Made by a program: the position numbers and the translations under genes. 64,000 nucleotides of DNA from Lactuca virosa (taxonomy: Eukaryota; Streptophyta; Magnoliopsida; Asterales; Asteraceae). The stretch covers positions 39,462,183-39,526,182 of the forward strand of contig CAKMRJ010003334.1 of assembly GCA_928212115.1 (NCBI GenBank), written 5' to 3'. Under the pieces are notes generated by a model, which was given only the letters and a program-made list of their open reading frames with translations, did no database searches and was not told where the DNA came from. Numbering within the stretch: position 1 is the stretch's first letter; each line of letters opens with the position of its first letter. Below are positions 1-10,614 of the stretch, piece by piece.

Positions 1-39
1 TAAATGACCCCTTAGGTTTTTTCTTGCGTTTTAGGGCAC

Positions 40-532
40 AAAGTGCCTTTTATTAGGTTTAAGGGAGGAGGGAGTCATTCCCTCCCAACCCACTGAACCC
101 AGTGCCACATTGTTTTTTCTCTTTTATTTTTCTTCATCTTTTCCAACCCACAATACACGGAAACCCTATCTTTTTGAACTCATTCAATCTATTTAATTAA
201 AAAAAAATACAAAACAATCAAGGTAAAATCTTAATTAGCAATAGAGTTACCGCCGGTACCACTTCCGCTTCAGCGGTTTGTTTAATTGGTTTCACTAACC
301 CACTTCATCATCTCTCTACTTTCTCTCTCTCATTTTTTCTTGTACCATGTGTCTTAAAACTTGTACCTTAGTTGTTTTGTATATTTTTTTAATTGAGTGG
401 GTTGAGTGGGTTTAGAAAGATAGGATTTCCGTGTGTTGTGGGTTGGGAAAGATGAAGAAAAATCAAAGAGAAAAGTTGATGTGACAGTGAGTTCAATGGG
501 AACGACTCCCTCCTCCCTAAAAGGCCACTTTT
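40..532. mobile_element. Foldback/TIR element with arms of about 140 bp
   Basis: The left arm (about 40-190) and the right arm (about 395-532) are inverted copies of each other. Both run through a GGGAGGAGGGAGT block, a CAACCCAC block, an ACACGGAAA block and end near ACTCATTCAAT-like sequence. The core between them is AT-rich and has no coding potential. I could not fix the target duplication. This is probably a non-autonomous DNA transposon; ends are accurate to about 10 bp. Confidence 0.6.
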
Positions 533-589
533 AGAAATGTGACTGGGTAGCCTGGTAACTTAGAACATGTGACAGTCCAATTGGTAGTA

Positions 590-731
590 TGGGCTACATG
601 GTCAACACAATAAGTCTATGTGGCAGTTTGGCCAACACAATATGTCTACATGGTAGTTTAGTCAGCACAATAAGTTTATGTGGCAGTTTGGCCGACACAA
701 TGTCTACATGGCAGTTTGGTCAACACAATGA
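590..731. repeat. Minisatellite, about 34-bp unit, four copies
   Basis: Four imperfect copies of a unit containing TGGCAGTTTGGCCAACACAA, alternating between ctATGTGG and ctACATGG versions. The short reading frames crossing it are an artefact of the repeat. Confidence 0.75.
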
Positions 732-732
732 C

Positions 733-2077
733 CCGTTTATGATCTTCATCTTTCTCACTGACCATAGTAATCCTTTTTACATCTAGACATCTAGAAATCT
801 GATCGGGAGTAGAAAAAAAAACAATACATGCGTGTGGTCTACGAGTAGGAGAAGGCGACAAGGGTGGAGCTGCCTTTAGCTAACAATGTTGATGACACAA
901 CCGAAAGAGGAAAACGCTCTCCCCTTGTGTGTATAATAGAGACACGATTGAAAGATATCGGGGGTAGAGGAGAAAGAGAGCAACATGACAACGTTTGTCG
1001 GTGCGATTGCAATATGTATTGGCAGCGGTGTGGTGGCCATATCTCTGACAGTGGCTTCTTATACGAGTTTGAAGGTAACATAACTGTTTGATATGCCTAT
1101 GATTCCTCCTTGGTATGTACCAATTAGGTCCTATAATCTTGTCGTTGATTTAATACACGTTTGGCGATTCAGATATGCATTCGCAACAAGTTTCATATCA
1201 GGGTTTCATCTTAGCATCAACGTTCAGGCTGTGAAAGCAGTTTAATTTTGAATTGTCAATTCCAATACCTAACTCAAGTCAACTAAGATCTGTTAGGTAC
1301 ATAGTAAAGGCAATCAAAAGAAAAGAAAGAGCAAGAGAGACTTACTCTTAGCATCATCCATTTGTAGTTTCAAGTAAGATGAGTTGGCATTAATGGATTT
1401 GATTAGAACGAAAAATACATATGATGAAGGAAATGTGAGTTGGCGTTAATGGATTTAATTAGATTCCTTCTACAACCGGTTAATATGCACTTTATGCCCT
1501 TAGAACACAAGAAAAATACGACAGGGACTATTAAAACTAATTCATGAAAGTTCATTACCCAACAGTGACATTAACCCTTTAATAAATTACTAGATAAAAC
1601 AACAAATCTTTTTATATATTGTTTGATTTTTTTTACTCAAAGTATAAAAAGTTGTTTTCTTAATAGTAACAATAATAATTTTAACATATTTTATACAAAA
1701 GATTATTTTTTTTGAAAGTTTTGTCATCTATAATTCCATTTTTCTTTTCACGATAGAAATATCAATATATTAGTTTATTTTCAAAGATCTTTAATTTTGA
1801 GTAAGAGGTTATATTGTAGACTTGTAGTTTTTGTTTATCTCGGATAATATGAGTTTTGTTGCAATTAATACAAAACTGATTATGTAATATAGATAATCAA
1901 ATCAAAACTATTTTACCTAAATATAATTTATTATGTGCAACTTCAAATTATAGTAATCAAATAATTATGATGAATCTAAATATTAGATAATGTTTTTAAA
2001 AGAAATGAATAACTTGTTAAAATAACCGAAGCACGAAGGAGTTGAAATCTAATTCAAATTTTACATAATATTTATAA
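733..2077. other. Spacer with no recognisable gene
   Basis: AT-rich sequence. Two short overlapping frames near 840-1090 are antiparallel to each other and show no domain. A short repeat of TGAGTTGGC(A/G)TTAATGGATTT occurs near 1380 and 1436. I see nothing else. Confidence 0.6.
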
Positions 2078-2257
2078 GAGAAATTAAATATCCTCCTACT
2101 TATTGTTCTTACAAATTTTTCTACCCAATTAAATAGTGACATGTGTAACATTTAATGCTCAATTAATGATATTTTAGCCTATAAATATGTCACATATCAT
2201 TATTTCATTGGGTAGGAGGATTTGTAGGAAGAAAAGTAGGAGGATATTTAATTTCTC
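2078..2257. mobile_element. Mutator-type MITE, 180 bp
   Basis: Inverted termini of about 50 bp start GAGAAATTAAATATCCTCCT and match the reverse complement of the right end with a few changes. The element is flanked by TATTTATAA (2069-2077) and CATTTATAA (2258-2266), a 9-bp target duplication with one mismatch. Long TIRs and a 9-bp duplication are typical of Mutator-like elements. There is no coding capacity. Confidence 0.8.
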
Positions 2258-2399
2258 CATTTATAAAAGAAATGAAATCTTTGAAACCTAAAGGAGATGA
2301 AATCTAAATGAAATAGATTTTGTTATGTGTTTGGTGGTCCCAAAGATTTAAATATTCTCAAATCGTCGAGCCAGAAAAAAAGAACTTTAATTGTTATTA

Positions 2400-2464
2400 T
2401 ATATATATAATAATAATAATAATAATAAAATTAAGCCCCCCCCCCCTCCAAAAAAAAAAAAAAA
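2400..2464. repeat. Low-complexity AT, ATA, C and A tracts
   Basis: A dinucleotide run, an (ATA)n run, a C tract and an A tract follow one another. The reading frame across it is not credible. Confidence 0.8.
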
Positions 2465-2635
2465 TGGGTCCTGTGCAGCTGTCCACTTTGCCGCTCAAAA
2501 CTCTCTATGAAATGTGTTTTCTGTTTGATTTGAAGATTTGTCGAAAAAATTTAAAAATAAGTTATGTAATATAATCAAAATACTATTTTATTGATTTTTG
2601 TAACTTGTTATTATGTTTAACAAAAATGATAAACT

Positions 2636-2888
2636 TTAAACTAAATTAAAAAAAAATTATTTATTAAACTTTTACCTGGTCAACCTTAAATTGAAAAAAT
2701 ATAACTATCCTTGATAAAAACAATTAATAAACATATTGTTTTAAGGTCTAGTGATTTTAGTTAGGAGCTAGATGTATATTTAAAAAGTTAAAAAGTTTTA
2801 ATAATAGTAAAAAATTGAATTTAAAATTTTTATCGATAGCCAAAAGAATGATCAATTCATTATAATATAAAATTTAATAAAAATTAAA

Positions 2889-2938
<50 letters not shown>

Positions 2939-2990
2939 AATTTATCGTCTTTCATTCATGATATACTTTTACCTGTTCAACCTTACAAAT
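2636..2990. repeat. Segmental duplication, copy 1
   Basis: It shares about 280 bp with 3027-3305, including a TTAAGGTCTAGTG block and a TTAGGAGCTAGATG block, and the same TTGAATTT..TCTTTCAT tail after a (TA)n run. This copy has the longer (TA)n tract, about 2893-2934. Confidence 0.8.
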
Positions 2991-3026
2991 TGAACTTTCT
3001 TGATATACTTTTACCATTAACTAAAT

Positions 3027-3305
3027 TAAAAAAAATTCATTTATTAAACGTTTACCTGTTCAACCTTACAAATTGAAAAAAATATAATTACCCTTGATAA
3101 AAACAATTAATAAACATATTGTTTTAAGGTCTAGTGTTTTTAGTTAGGAGCTAGATGCATATTTAAAAAGTTAAAAAGTTTTAATAATAATAAAAAATTG
3201 AATTTAAATTTTTTATCGATTGCCTCAATTCATTATAATATAAATTTAATAAAAATTATATATATATATATATATTGAATTTGTCATCTTTCATGATATA
3301 CCATT
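3027..3305. repeat. Segmental duplication, copy 2
   Basis: Direct copy of 2636-2990 with small indels and a much shorter (TA)n tract near 3257-3274. The sequence itself looks non-coding and of unknown origin. Confidence 0.8.
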
Positions 3306-4852
3306 AACCAAAGTACCAAACTAACACTACTATACCAATTTTTGTCATAAGCTAAAAAAAACCATGGCTGATGATGGTTAGACAAATTTGACATCGTAAA
3401 TATCTATTGTGCTTCACTGTCATGCTATATGCATTGCTTGAAAATCATCTATTACTTAACGTATTTGGCTATTTCTAGACAAATTTTATATTATTGGAAT
3501 AATTTGTGTTTGAGTGTCATACTATATTTGCATAATAACTTCATGTGCTAATAAATTGTTAGTATTAACTTCAACAACCAACATTTGGTTAGTGCCTTTA
3601 TAGTTGCTTAAGGTAGCAAGCACTTTCAATAGTATTCTGAGCAATCATTCGAAAAATATATACAAATATCCATGAAATCAATAAAATTATCATTTATTGG
3701 ATTTTTTTACTATGTAGATATACAATTGTCTCACATACACTCACCATAACACTTCTTTTTTTCTTTTTCTTTAAAACACATTTTGTTCGGTTAAATCGGT
3801 TTTAACATTAAACTTATATTTTTCAATTGATTGAGACGATATATAACCTAGAAACCTGATCTTGCTAACCCGATACAATTGTAACCACATCATATGTCAC
3901 GTGCACGACACAATATCTTAATAAAATTTATCTTTAGTTAATTCTTTTATTTTTCTTATTATGAAAATAGCTAGCAACCTTTTTAATTCTTCATGTTAGC
4001 AACTCCACCCCACCTCTCAAAGTCCCCACTATCCATCTACCTTCACCCTTTTATTGATTGTAAGCACTTGTATCACAATGATCGTGACTATCATGGGGTG
4101 GAATGTTTTTTCACATAGGTTTCTTCCTTTTACAAAGTTTCTTATTTTTTTTTTTCTTTCAACACGTGACAACTGGCGATCCTAAATCACATGAAAAGCA
4201 ATCAATAGAATTTATACAATGTATCAATGGTGATCCAAACATCCCGCCTCATTATGTAAAATCCGTATGTGAACAATGTTATTGCTTTTGTAAAATTGTT
4301 GTTGCCAAAAATGAACAAAGCATCAATATTTTCACTTGATTATAACTCATATGCACTTTTATATGTACATTAGTTTTTAATCATTATAACATGAACTATA
4401 ATACTATATGATGATGAAAATGTCACTTTAACTATTACTTTAAAATAATTGCAAATTATAAATAAAAAAGGACACTTAAATTTACAATTCAACATTATGC
4501 AACTTAAATTGATAAATTAGCACATGATTTATCATCATAATGTAAACTTCTTTATGAATGAAAAAATCACTTTAATTATTACTTTAAGTAACTCCTTACT
4601 ATAAATAAAAACCAACAAACTATTTATTGACTACTTGGTGAATGTTACATGTGATCTTATATAATTCATTCCAGTTTTTAAAAAATAAACATTTACCTTA
4701 TAATACATATAAAAAAAACTAAAATAGTAACATCAAAGGTTAAAAAAAGGACCAATAATGAATCATGGTTGGAGGCCACAAAAAGGGTGAGTAAGATGAG
4801 TAAACAATGAGTCTAAATTAGTAAAGGTGAAAAGAGAAGAAAAAAAACATAG
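3306..4852. other. AT-rich spacer upstream of the transporter gene
   Basis: No gene with homology is recognisable. The only reading frame worth mention is the small one listed at 4103-4339. The segment near 4380-4640 holds two loosely similar AT-rich stretches around a TCACTTTAA(C/T)TATTACTTTAA block. Confidence 0.5.
4103..4339 (+). CDS. Possible small cysteine-rich secreted peptide (doubtful)
   Basis: A 78-residue frame starts with about 20 hydrophobic, Phe-rich residues that could act as a signal peptide. The C-terminal half holds five cysteines, four of them clustered as CxxCxCxC-like near residues 56-63. I recognise no family. The hydrophobic start is partly encoded by a T tract, so it may be accidental, and no splice sites or promoter support it. 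It could equally be a relic exon. Confidence 0.2.
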   Translation: MFFHIGFFLLQSFLFFFFFQHVTTGDPKSHEKQSIEFIQCINGDPNIPPHYVKSVCEQCYCFCKIVVAKNEQSINIFT

Positions 4853-5177
4853 ATGATAGATAGACCAGAGTCCATTAGGCAGCAGCTCATTCCAAGCTAT
4901 TTTCCATTTCTTTTTCCCCCAAATGGATCTTGTCTCCATCTGCGATCGATTGAGAGACTAGATCACCGCATATATCATTCATCAGCATCATCGCTTGATA
5001 TCCTGTTATTCCTTGGAATCTTGATTTCTTCTTGCTGTCATCGTCGTGGGTCTGGTCTTATTCAACTCATTACTCATTACTCATCACTATTCACAATTCA
5101 CAATTCACAATTCACACCCCATTTGGAGTGTGGACCTTTATTGAAATTGCCGTCGGTGGGTTTCAAAATCTTTTCAC

Positions 5178-5229
<52 letters not shown>
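5178..5229. repeat. (CT)n microsatellite in the transporter 5' leader
   Basis: About 50 bp of uninterrupted CT dinucleotides ends about 80 bp before the start codon at 5311. Pyrimidine-rich stretches are common in plant 5' leaders; this one is unusually long and pure. Confidence 0.9.
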
Positions 5230-5231
<2 letters not shown>

Positions 5232-5310
5232 CTTCCCTCTTCTTCAATCCCTCCTTCTTTAGATTTACTTGATACCCATTTGCGAGATCGAGTCAGTAAG
5301 AAGAGGGAAA

Positions 5311-7275
5311 ATGGAGAGCGAGAAGAAAGCTTCCCCCGTTTCGGATATGGGCGCATGGGCTATGAATGTTATAAGTTCTGTGGGAATCATTATGGCGAAC
5401 AAGCAACTCATGTCCGCCAATGGCTATTCTTTCACCTTCGGTCAGTCACTTGTTCCTCTCTTCCTCAGATCCAATCCATAATTCATTCTCTGTACCTTAA
5501 TTGAATTGGGTGTTTGTTTAGATCTGCTTCCTGTTATCGTTTTCTGACTTGGGAGAGGGGTGTGCATGGATCGTTTGGTATAATTGAATATCTATATTTA
5601 TGTAGTAAATATATGCAATATGTTTCCTGTGATCTTATTGATCCGTGGAGAATTCTCTATTCGTCCGTGATTTGCTGCTGCATCCAAGCATCAATTTGCA
5701 CGATCCTAAATCCTAAACTTAGTTTTACTTTGTTAGGTTAACTGTTCTTCCACGCAATATGATTGCCTTTTACAGAACGCAATCCTGTTATAGGGTTAGG
5801 TCTTCAAAGTCCAACGATATCCAATTGAAGTGTTTAGAATGTCTACATTGCATCAATTATGCAAGAATTTGCTTAAACTTATCTCCGTTCTATAGATCAA
5901 TTAAACCGTTTGACAATTTCCATTCACTACCCTACTCTCAGTTTTCAGATCTTAAATTTTGTAGTTGTTACTCTTGTTCTTCTGCCTTTATGATACACCA
6001 CAATCATGATTTGCCCTATTACTACCTAATGGCAGACTCATTCCATTCCTAATTTCGTATGATACTGTTTATACTAATTATCTTCTGTTCAATTTTGCTT
6101 TCTGCAGCAACAACATTAACAGGATTCCACTTTGCTGTAACTGCACTAGTTGGATTCGTGTCAAATTCAACAGGATACACTGCATCAAAGCATGTTCCTT
6201 TATGGGAGCTTCTCTGGTTTTCAATTGTTGCAAACATGTCAATCACAGGGATGAACCTCAGTCTCATGCTGAATTCAGTTGGATTCTACCAAGTATGAAG
6301 CTCTTAAATTACTACCATCATTCAAAACATTCTTGATTCTTCTTTCATAATCCCACAATGCATAACTCAATTTGTTTTTGTAGATTTCCAAACTTAGCAT
6401 GATTCCAGTGGTTTGTGTAATGGAATGGATTCTTCACAGTAAACGTTACTCAAAGGAAGTGAAAGTTGCTGTTGTGGTTGTGGTGATTGGTGTTGGTGTT
6501 TGCACTGTGACTGATGTCAAAGTCAATGCCAAAGGTTTTATATGCGCCTGTGTTGCAGTTCTTGCAACTTCATTGCAACAGATTGTGAGTGTTCTAAATT
6601 CTAATCATCTTTTAAACATTTGATTTATAGTCATGAACTTGAAATATTGATTTTTATATATTTATATATGTTGCAGTCTATAGGGTCATTGCAGAAGAAG
6701 TACTCAGTTGGAGCTTTTGAATTGTTGAGTAAAACAGCTCCCATTCAAGCTCTATCACTTCTTGTATTTGGTCCTTTCATTGACTATTATCTAAGTGGAA
6801 GACTTATTTCAGACTACATGAAGACCATATCTTCTGGTGCAATTGTAAGCAATTTTGTTTCTTTTTGTATTTATTGTTTTGGTGAAGTATTATTATTATT
6901 ATATGTCTAATTTAATCTCATTGATGACAGATTTTCATTCTGATTTCATGCTCATTGGCTGTTTTCTGCAACATAAGCCAGTACCTTTGCATTGGGAGAT
7001 TTTCTGCAGTTTCATTTCAGGTTTTGGGTCATATGAAAACAGTATGTGTGTTGACATTAGGGTGGCTGTTGTTTGACTCAGAGTTGACTTTCAAGAACAT
7101 TCTTGGAATGTTGGTGGCGGTTGCTGGCATGGTGATATATAGTTGGGCGGTTGAGGTTGAAAAGGCTGCTACAAAGGGTGGCCCACCACATCCTAAGCAT
7201 AGTTTGACTGAGGAGGAGTTAAATTTATTGAAGGATGGATTGGAGAAAGATTATGAGGCTGGTGAATCAAAATAG
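5311..7275 (+). CDS. URGT: UDP-rhamnose/UDP-galactose transporter (URGT, NST-KT family)
   Basis: Five exons: 5311-5440, 6108-6292, 6384-6584, 6677-6844 and 6931-7275, all with GT..AG borders, coding for 342 residues. This is a Golgi multi-span nucleotide-sugar antiporter of the plant NST-KT (drug/metabolite transporter) group, which supplies UDP-Rha/UDP-Gal for pectin and other wall polymers in exchange for UMP. The sequence is hydrophobic throughout. The start MESEKKASPVSD and the segments ASKHVPLWELLWFSIVAN and GFYQISKLSMIPVV strongly resemble what I recall of Arabidopsis URGT1-6. The KT signature lies in GHMKT (residues 261-265). The C-terminal tail from about 305 is hydrophilic. I chose ATG 5311 because the upstream in-frame ATG at 5269 adds residues absent from the family. 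The gene looks intact. Which URGT paralogue it matches cannot be settled here. Confidence 0.93.
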
Positions 7276-8257
7276 TAAAAAAAAAAGATTTGAGATTTGT
7301 GTTTTTTTAGAGATGATGATGATCATCATATTTTGGTTGTTCTTTCAATTGTTTGTCTTTATGCATTTGAAGATTAGATGAGGAATTGGAATTTATATAG
7401 TGTTCTTATGTAGCTCAAATGCTCATTGCAGATGCTCTGTTATAGAAACTTTTTATGTCAATTCATTAGATTTATTTATGATTAATTGGTTGATGCTGAA
7501 TTGCTGATTGGGTGTTTTTGCTTTCATCTACTACTTGATAATGTGAAAGATTCTTCAAATAGATTGAAAATATATTTTATAAGCATAATTTCAGAATTCA
7601 AATAGTCTGCAAAAAAAGATAATAACAAAAATGTCAAATTGAGACATAAAAAACTTAATTTTTTGCAATATTATTCATATTTTATAAATTTTATGTTGCT
7701 TTTTATGATTTTTTAGAAAATCGGTTTCATCACATTGGTTTTTTGATCTTGGTTTATAGCTGGTAACTTTTTGTATTTTCGATAATCTTACTGAAAAAAA
7801 AAGAAGACATAATTTACTAAAATGGGATCACTTTTCAATTTAACCATACAAGATACAGTAAAAAAACCTAGATTGTTATTTATAAAAACGAAGAAACACA
7901 ATAATTGTTCAAAAGATTTCATTTTCTTACAACTATTAAGAAGTACCAATGTTCATATGTGAGTGACCAATCACATGGTCCACGTTATTCCTTTACAAAC
8001 ACGATGCCCAACATTTAGAACTACGATGCACAGTGTATATGATCAATCATATATATAGGAACAATGGTCCCTATTTTTTTATTGAACAAGTGGCCCATCT
8101 AAACGAGTAAGTGTGCAACCATGTGGTGAACGTTAGATCCTTTACAAACACGATGCATGTTCGTTCCTAATCAAATTAAGGACGTGGCATTATAGGTTAG
8201 AATATATAGAAGCATAATATTTATTCTTTTGGGCTTCTTAGGAGAGCAGGGCCTAAC
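7276..8257. other. Transporter 3' flank and spacer
   Basis: The first 250 bp are probably the 3' UTR, AT-rich with several T-rich stretches. Further on, TTTACAAACACGATGC occurs twice (near 7993 and 8140), suggesting a short duplicated segment. No gene is recognisable. Confidence 0.5.
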
Positions 8258-8562
8258 ATATTCACATTTAACTATTAGTGTGTATTATATAATTAACCCA
8301 TGTTCTAGATAGCCCATGTATTGTATTTGTTGTAAGCCCGTTAGGTTACATCCCGTGTAAGCATGTAATATCTATATATATTTTTATGGAATGAAATTAT
8401 GTTTTACAGGAAAATATTATAACTCCAATATGGTTATCAGAGCTGTAAACGGCTCCTACCGATTTTTTCCCTATATCTCGACACCCACTCTGTCGACCTA
8501 GTTTTGCCGCTGTTGCCCCCCTCTCGATCTTTTGTTGCCGCCGATCACTCATCTTCTCCATC

Positions 8563-8700
8563 ATGACTGGTGAATCATCTAACCCTAATGGTGGAAACAT
8601 GAAGCCATACACCATTACCAACATCAAAGCCTTTGTTCCACTCATTCACGACTTGAATCAACTTAATTATGATTCGTGGAGAAAGTTCTTCCAAACCTAA
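8563..8700 (+). pseudogene. Copia gag N-terminal fragment
   Basis: The frame starting MTGESSNPNGGNMKPYTIT and running through a LNQLNYDSW segment resembles the start of plant copia gag proteins (UBN2/retrotran_gag type). It ends at a stop after about 45 codons and the rest of gag is deleted. Confidence 0.75.
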
Positions 8701-9106
8701 TGTATCGGGTTGACGGGTTTGGTGTGCATGGTCATCTCAATTGGACATCAAAGCTAAAAGGAGACAAAGATGAAGAATGGTCCACCCTTGACTCTCTTGT
8801 CACTATGTCGATCTATAGAACCCCAACTTAATCTCTCCTTAACATGGTGACCAAACCCGTTTAAGTTGGATCATACTGGTACTCCCATTCAGGACCTGAT
8901 ACTCTACGTAGCCTTGCAGGTGGGCTCCAGTACTTGACTTTCACTCGTCCAGATATTGTATTTGTTGTTCAGTAGATTTGTCTCTACATGCATGACCCTC
9001 GCGATACACACTTTCATGCGCTCAAGTGCATCCTATGTGCATTCTATGGTATATTCAGGGTGCTCTAGATCATGGTCTTTATATTCGCCTCTTTTCCACT
9101 ACGAGC

Positions 9107-9548
9107 CTCTGGCTTCTTGTCGCTCCACTAGTGGCTATTACATTTATCTCGGCAACAACTCGATTTCATGGTCTTCAAAACGCCAAGCTATTGTCTCTCG
9201 CTCAAGCGTTGAAGCGGAATACAGGGGTGTAGCTAATGTCATAGCCGAAACATGTTGGTTGCGCAACCTTCTTCGCGAACTTCACTACCCACTGACCAAG
9301 CTACCATTGTCTATTGCGATAACGTCAGCGCGATCTACTTATCGACTAATCCCGTCCAACACGAACGAACTAAGCACATTGACATTGATATACATTTTGT
9401 ACGGGATAAAGTCTCCACTGGACAAGTTTGTGTCTTACATGTCCCTTCCGGTCATCAGTACACAAACATCTTCACAAAGGGCCTCTCGATCTCACTTTTC
9501 ACGGATTTTAAGTCCAATTTGAGGGTTTGCTCTCGTGCTCCCGCTTAA
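9107..9548 (+). pseudogene. Copia RNase H fragment
   Basis: Residues ISWSSKRQAIVSRSSVEAEY, then ETCWLRNLLRELH and YCDNVSAIYLSTNP, are the classic C-terminal RNase H block of Ty1/copia polyproteins. A frame change near 9295 splits it into two overlapping frames. Non-functional remnant. Confidence 0.9.
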
Positions 9549-9658
9549 ACTGTAGGGGCGTATTAGTATATATTATGTATTTGGCCAATGTTCTAGATAG
9601 CCCATGTATTGTAATTGTTGTAACTTGTAAGTTAGTTAAGTTACATCCCTTGTATGCA

Positions 9659-9660
9659 TG

Positions 9661-9722
<62 letters not shown>
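9659..9722. repeat. (TA)n microsatellite inside the copia 3' LTR
   Basis: About 60 bp of TA dinucleotides where the 5' LTR has only a short ATATATAT stretch, so it expanded after insertion or in this copy only. Confidence 0.9.
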
Positions 9723-9725
<3 letters not shown>

Positions 9726-9768
9726 GAAATTATGTTTTACGGGAAAATATTATAACTCCAATATTCAC

Positions 9769-9969
9769 TAGAAGGATTGTTTTTTATTGAAAAAGTATTT
9801 ACCAGAAGGATTCGCCACCCATTTACTTAGTCAATCTTGCAAATCATAAAGTTATAGCAAAAAAAAGGTGTTTAAAGAAGATAAGTTGCATTTGTAAACC
9901 TAAGGTAAATAATCGAACATCTACCGACAAGAAGATAAGAACAATAGAGAAAGAAAGAGAAGAATTTTT
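9769..9969. other. Short spacer between two copia remnants
   Basis: AT-rich, with a purine-rich AAGATAAGAACAATAGAGAAAG stretch near the end. Nothing coding. Confidence 0.5.
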
Positions 9970-10112
9970 AGAGACAATATTTTCCCATAATTTGTGATAT
10001 TCATCAAATAAATAAGTGTTATAAAGTGTACATGGATTTAGCCGACTAAAACTATGGACTACACAACATAGAACATAATATAATAATATACACTAATATG
10101 GCCTTGCAATTG
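9970..10112 (-). mobile_element. 3' LTR of the nested minus-strand copia element
   Basis: Read on the minus strand this follows the RNase H end and carries GTGTACACTTTATAACACTT. A close copy lies at 20058-20160, continued by 19285-19311, and is the matching 5' LTR. It is related to, but distinct from, the LTR of the element at 8261-9768. The inner boundary is approximate. Confidence 0.7.
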
Positions 10113-10136
10113 GAGGGGGAGTATGAGGACGAACAC

Positions 10137-10600
10137 TTAAATTGGACTGAAAATCAGAAAATAGACAAGATATGAGTCCCTTGGTGAAGATATCAACATA
10201 CTGAAGACTGGAAGGGACATATAGAGAATATGTCCGGTGGCGACCATATCCCACACAAAATGAATGTCAATCTCTTTGTGTTTTGTAAACCGATGTTGAT
10301 CGGGATTGGTCAATAGGTAAATTGCTCTAACATTATCGCAATAGACAATAGTGGCATTTGATAGAGGACAATGAAGCTCTTGCAAGATATATTGAAGCCA
10401 ACATGTCCCTGCCATGATATTGGCAATGCCTCTGTACTCGACGTCAACACTAGACTGAGAGAAAATCGCATGTCGCTTTGAGGACCATGATATAAGATTA
10501 TCACCAAGAAAAACATAATACTTATTGGTCGGACAAAAAGAGACGTGGCACTCACCCATTCGCATCAGAATAAGCGATCATGCATATGGTAGTAGACAAG
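10137..10600 (-). pseudogene. Copia RNase H fragment, minus strand
   Basis: Minus-strand frame with LISWSSKRHAIFSQSSVDVE, a TCWLQYILQELHCPL segment and YCDNVRAIYLLTNP, homologous to the RNase H block at 9107-9548. A frameshift precedes the first block (an SDAN-like match lies in another frame near 10560). It is the 3' coding end of the outer nested copia element; the rest of its pol is absent. Confidence 0.88.
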
Positions 10601-10614
10601 TGAATGTGAATGTC

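Larger units (their letters stand above)
8261..9768 (+). mobile_element. Internally deleted Ty1/copia element, about 1.5 kb
   Basis: LTR-like direct repeats at about 8266-8430 and 9550-9763 share TGTTCTAGATAGCCCATGTA and end alike. TTCAC flanks both sides (8261-8265 and 9764-9768) as a 5-bp target duplication. A near-match to the tRNA-Met primer site, TGGTTATCAGAGCT, starts at 8431. Inside, a gag N-terminus (about 8563-8700) is followed closely by the RNase H C-terminus (about 9100-9545). Nearly all of gag-pol is therefore missing, so it could move only in trans. Confidence 0.85.

Noticed and set aside
4853..5272. 139-codon frame upstream of the transporter start
   Set aside because: It crosses the (CT)n tract and the probable 5' leader; its Ser/Leu run is only the microsatellite in translation.
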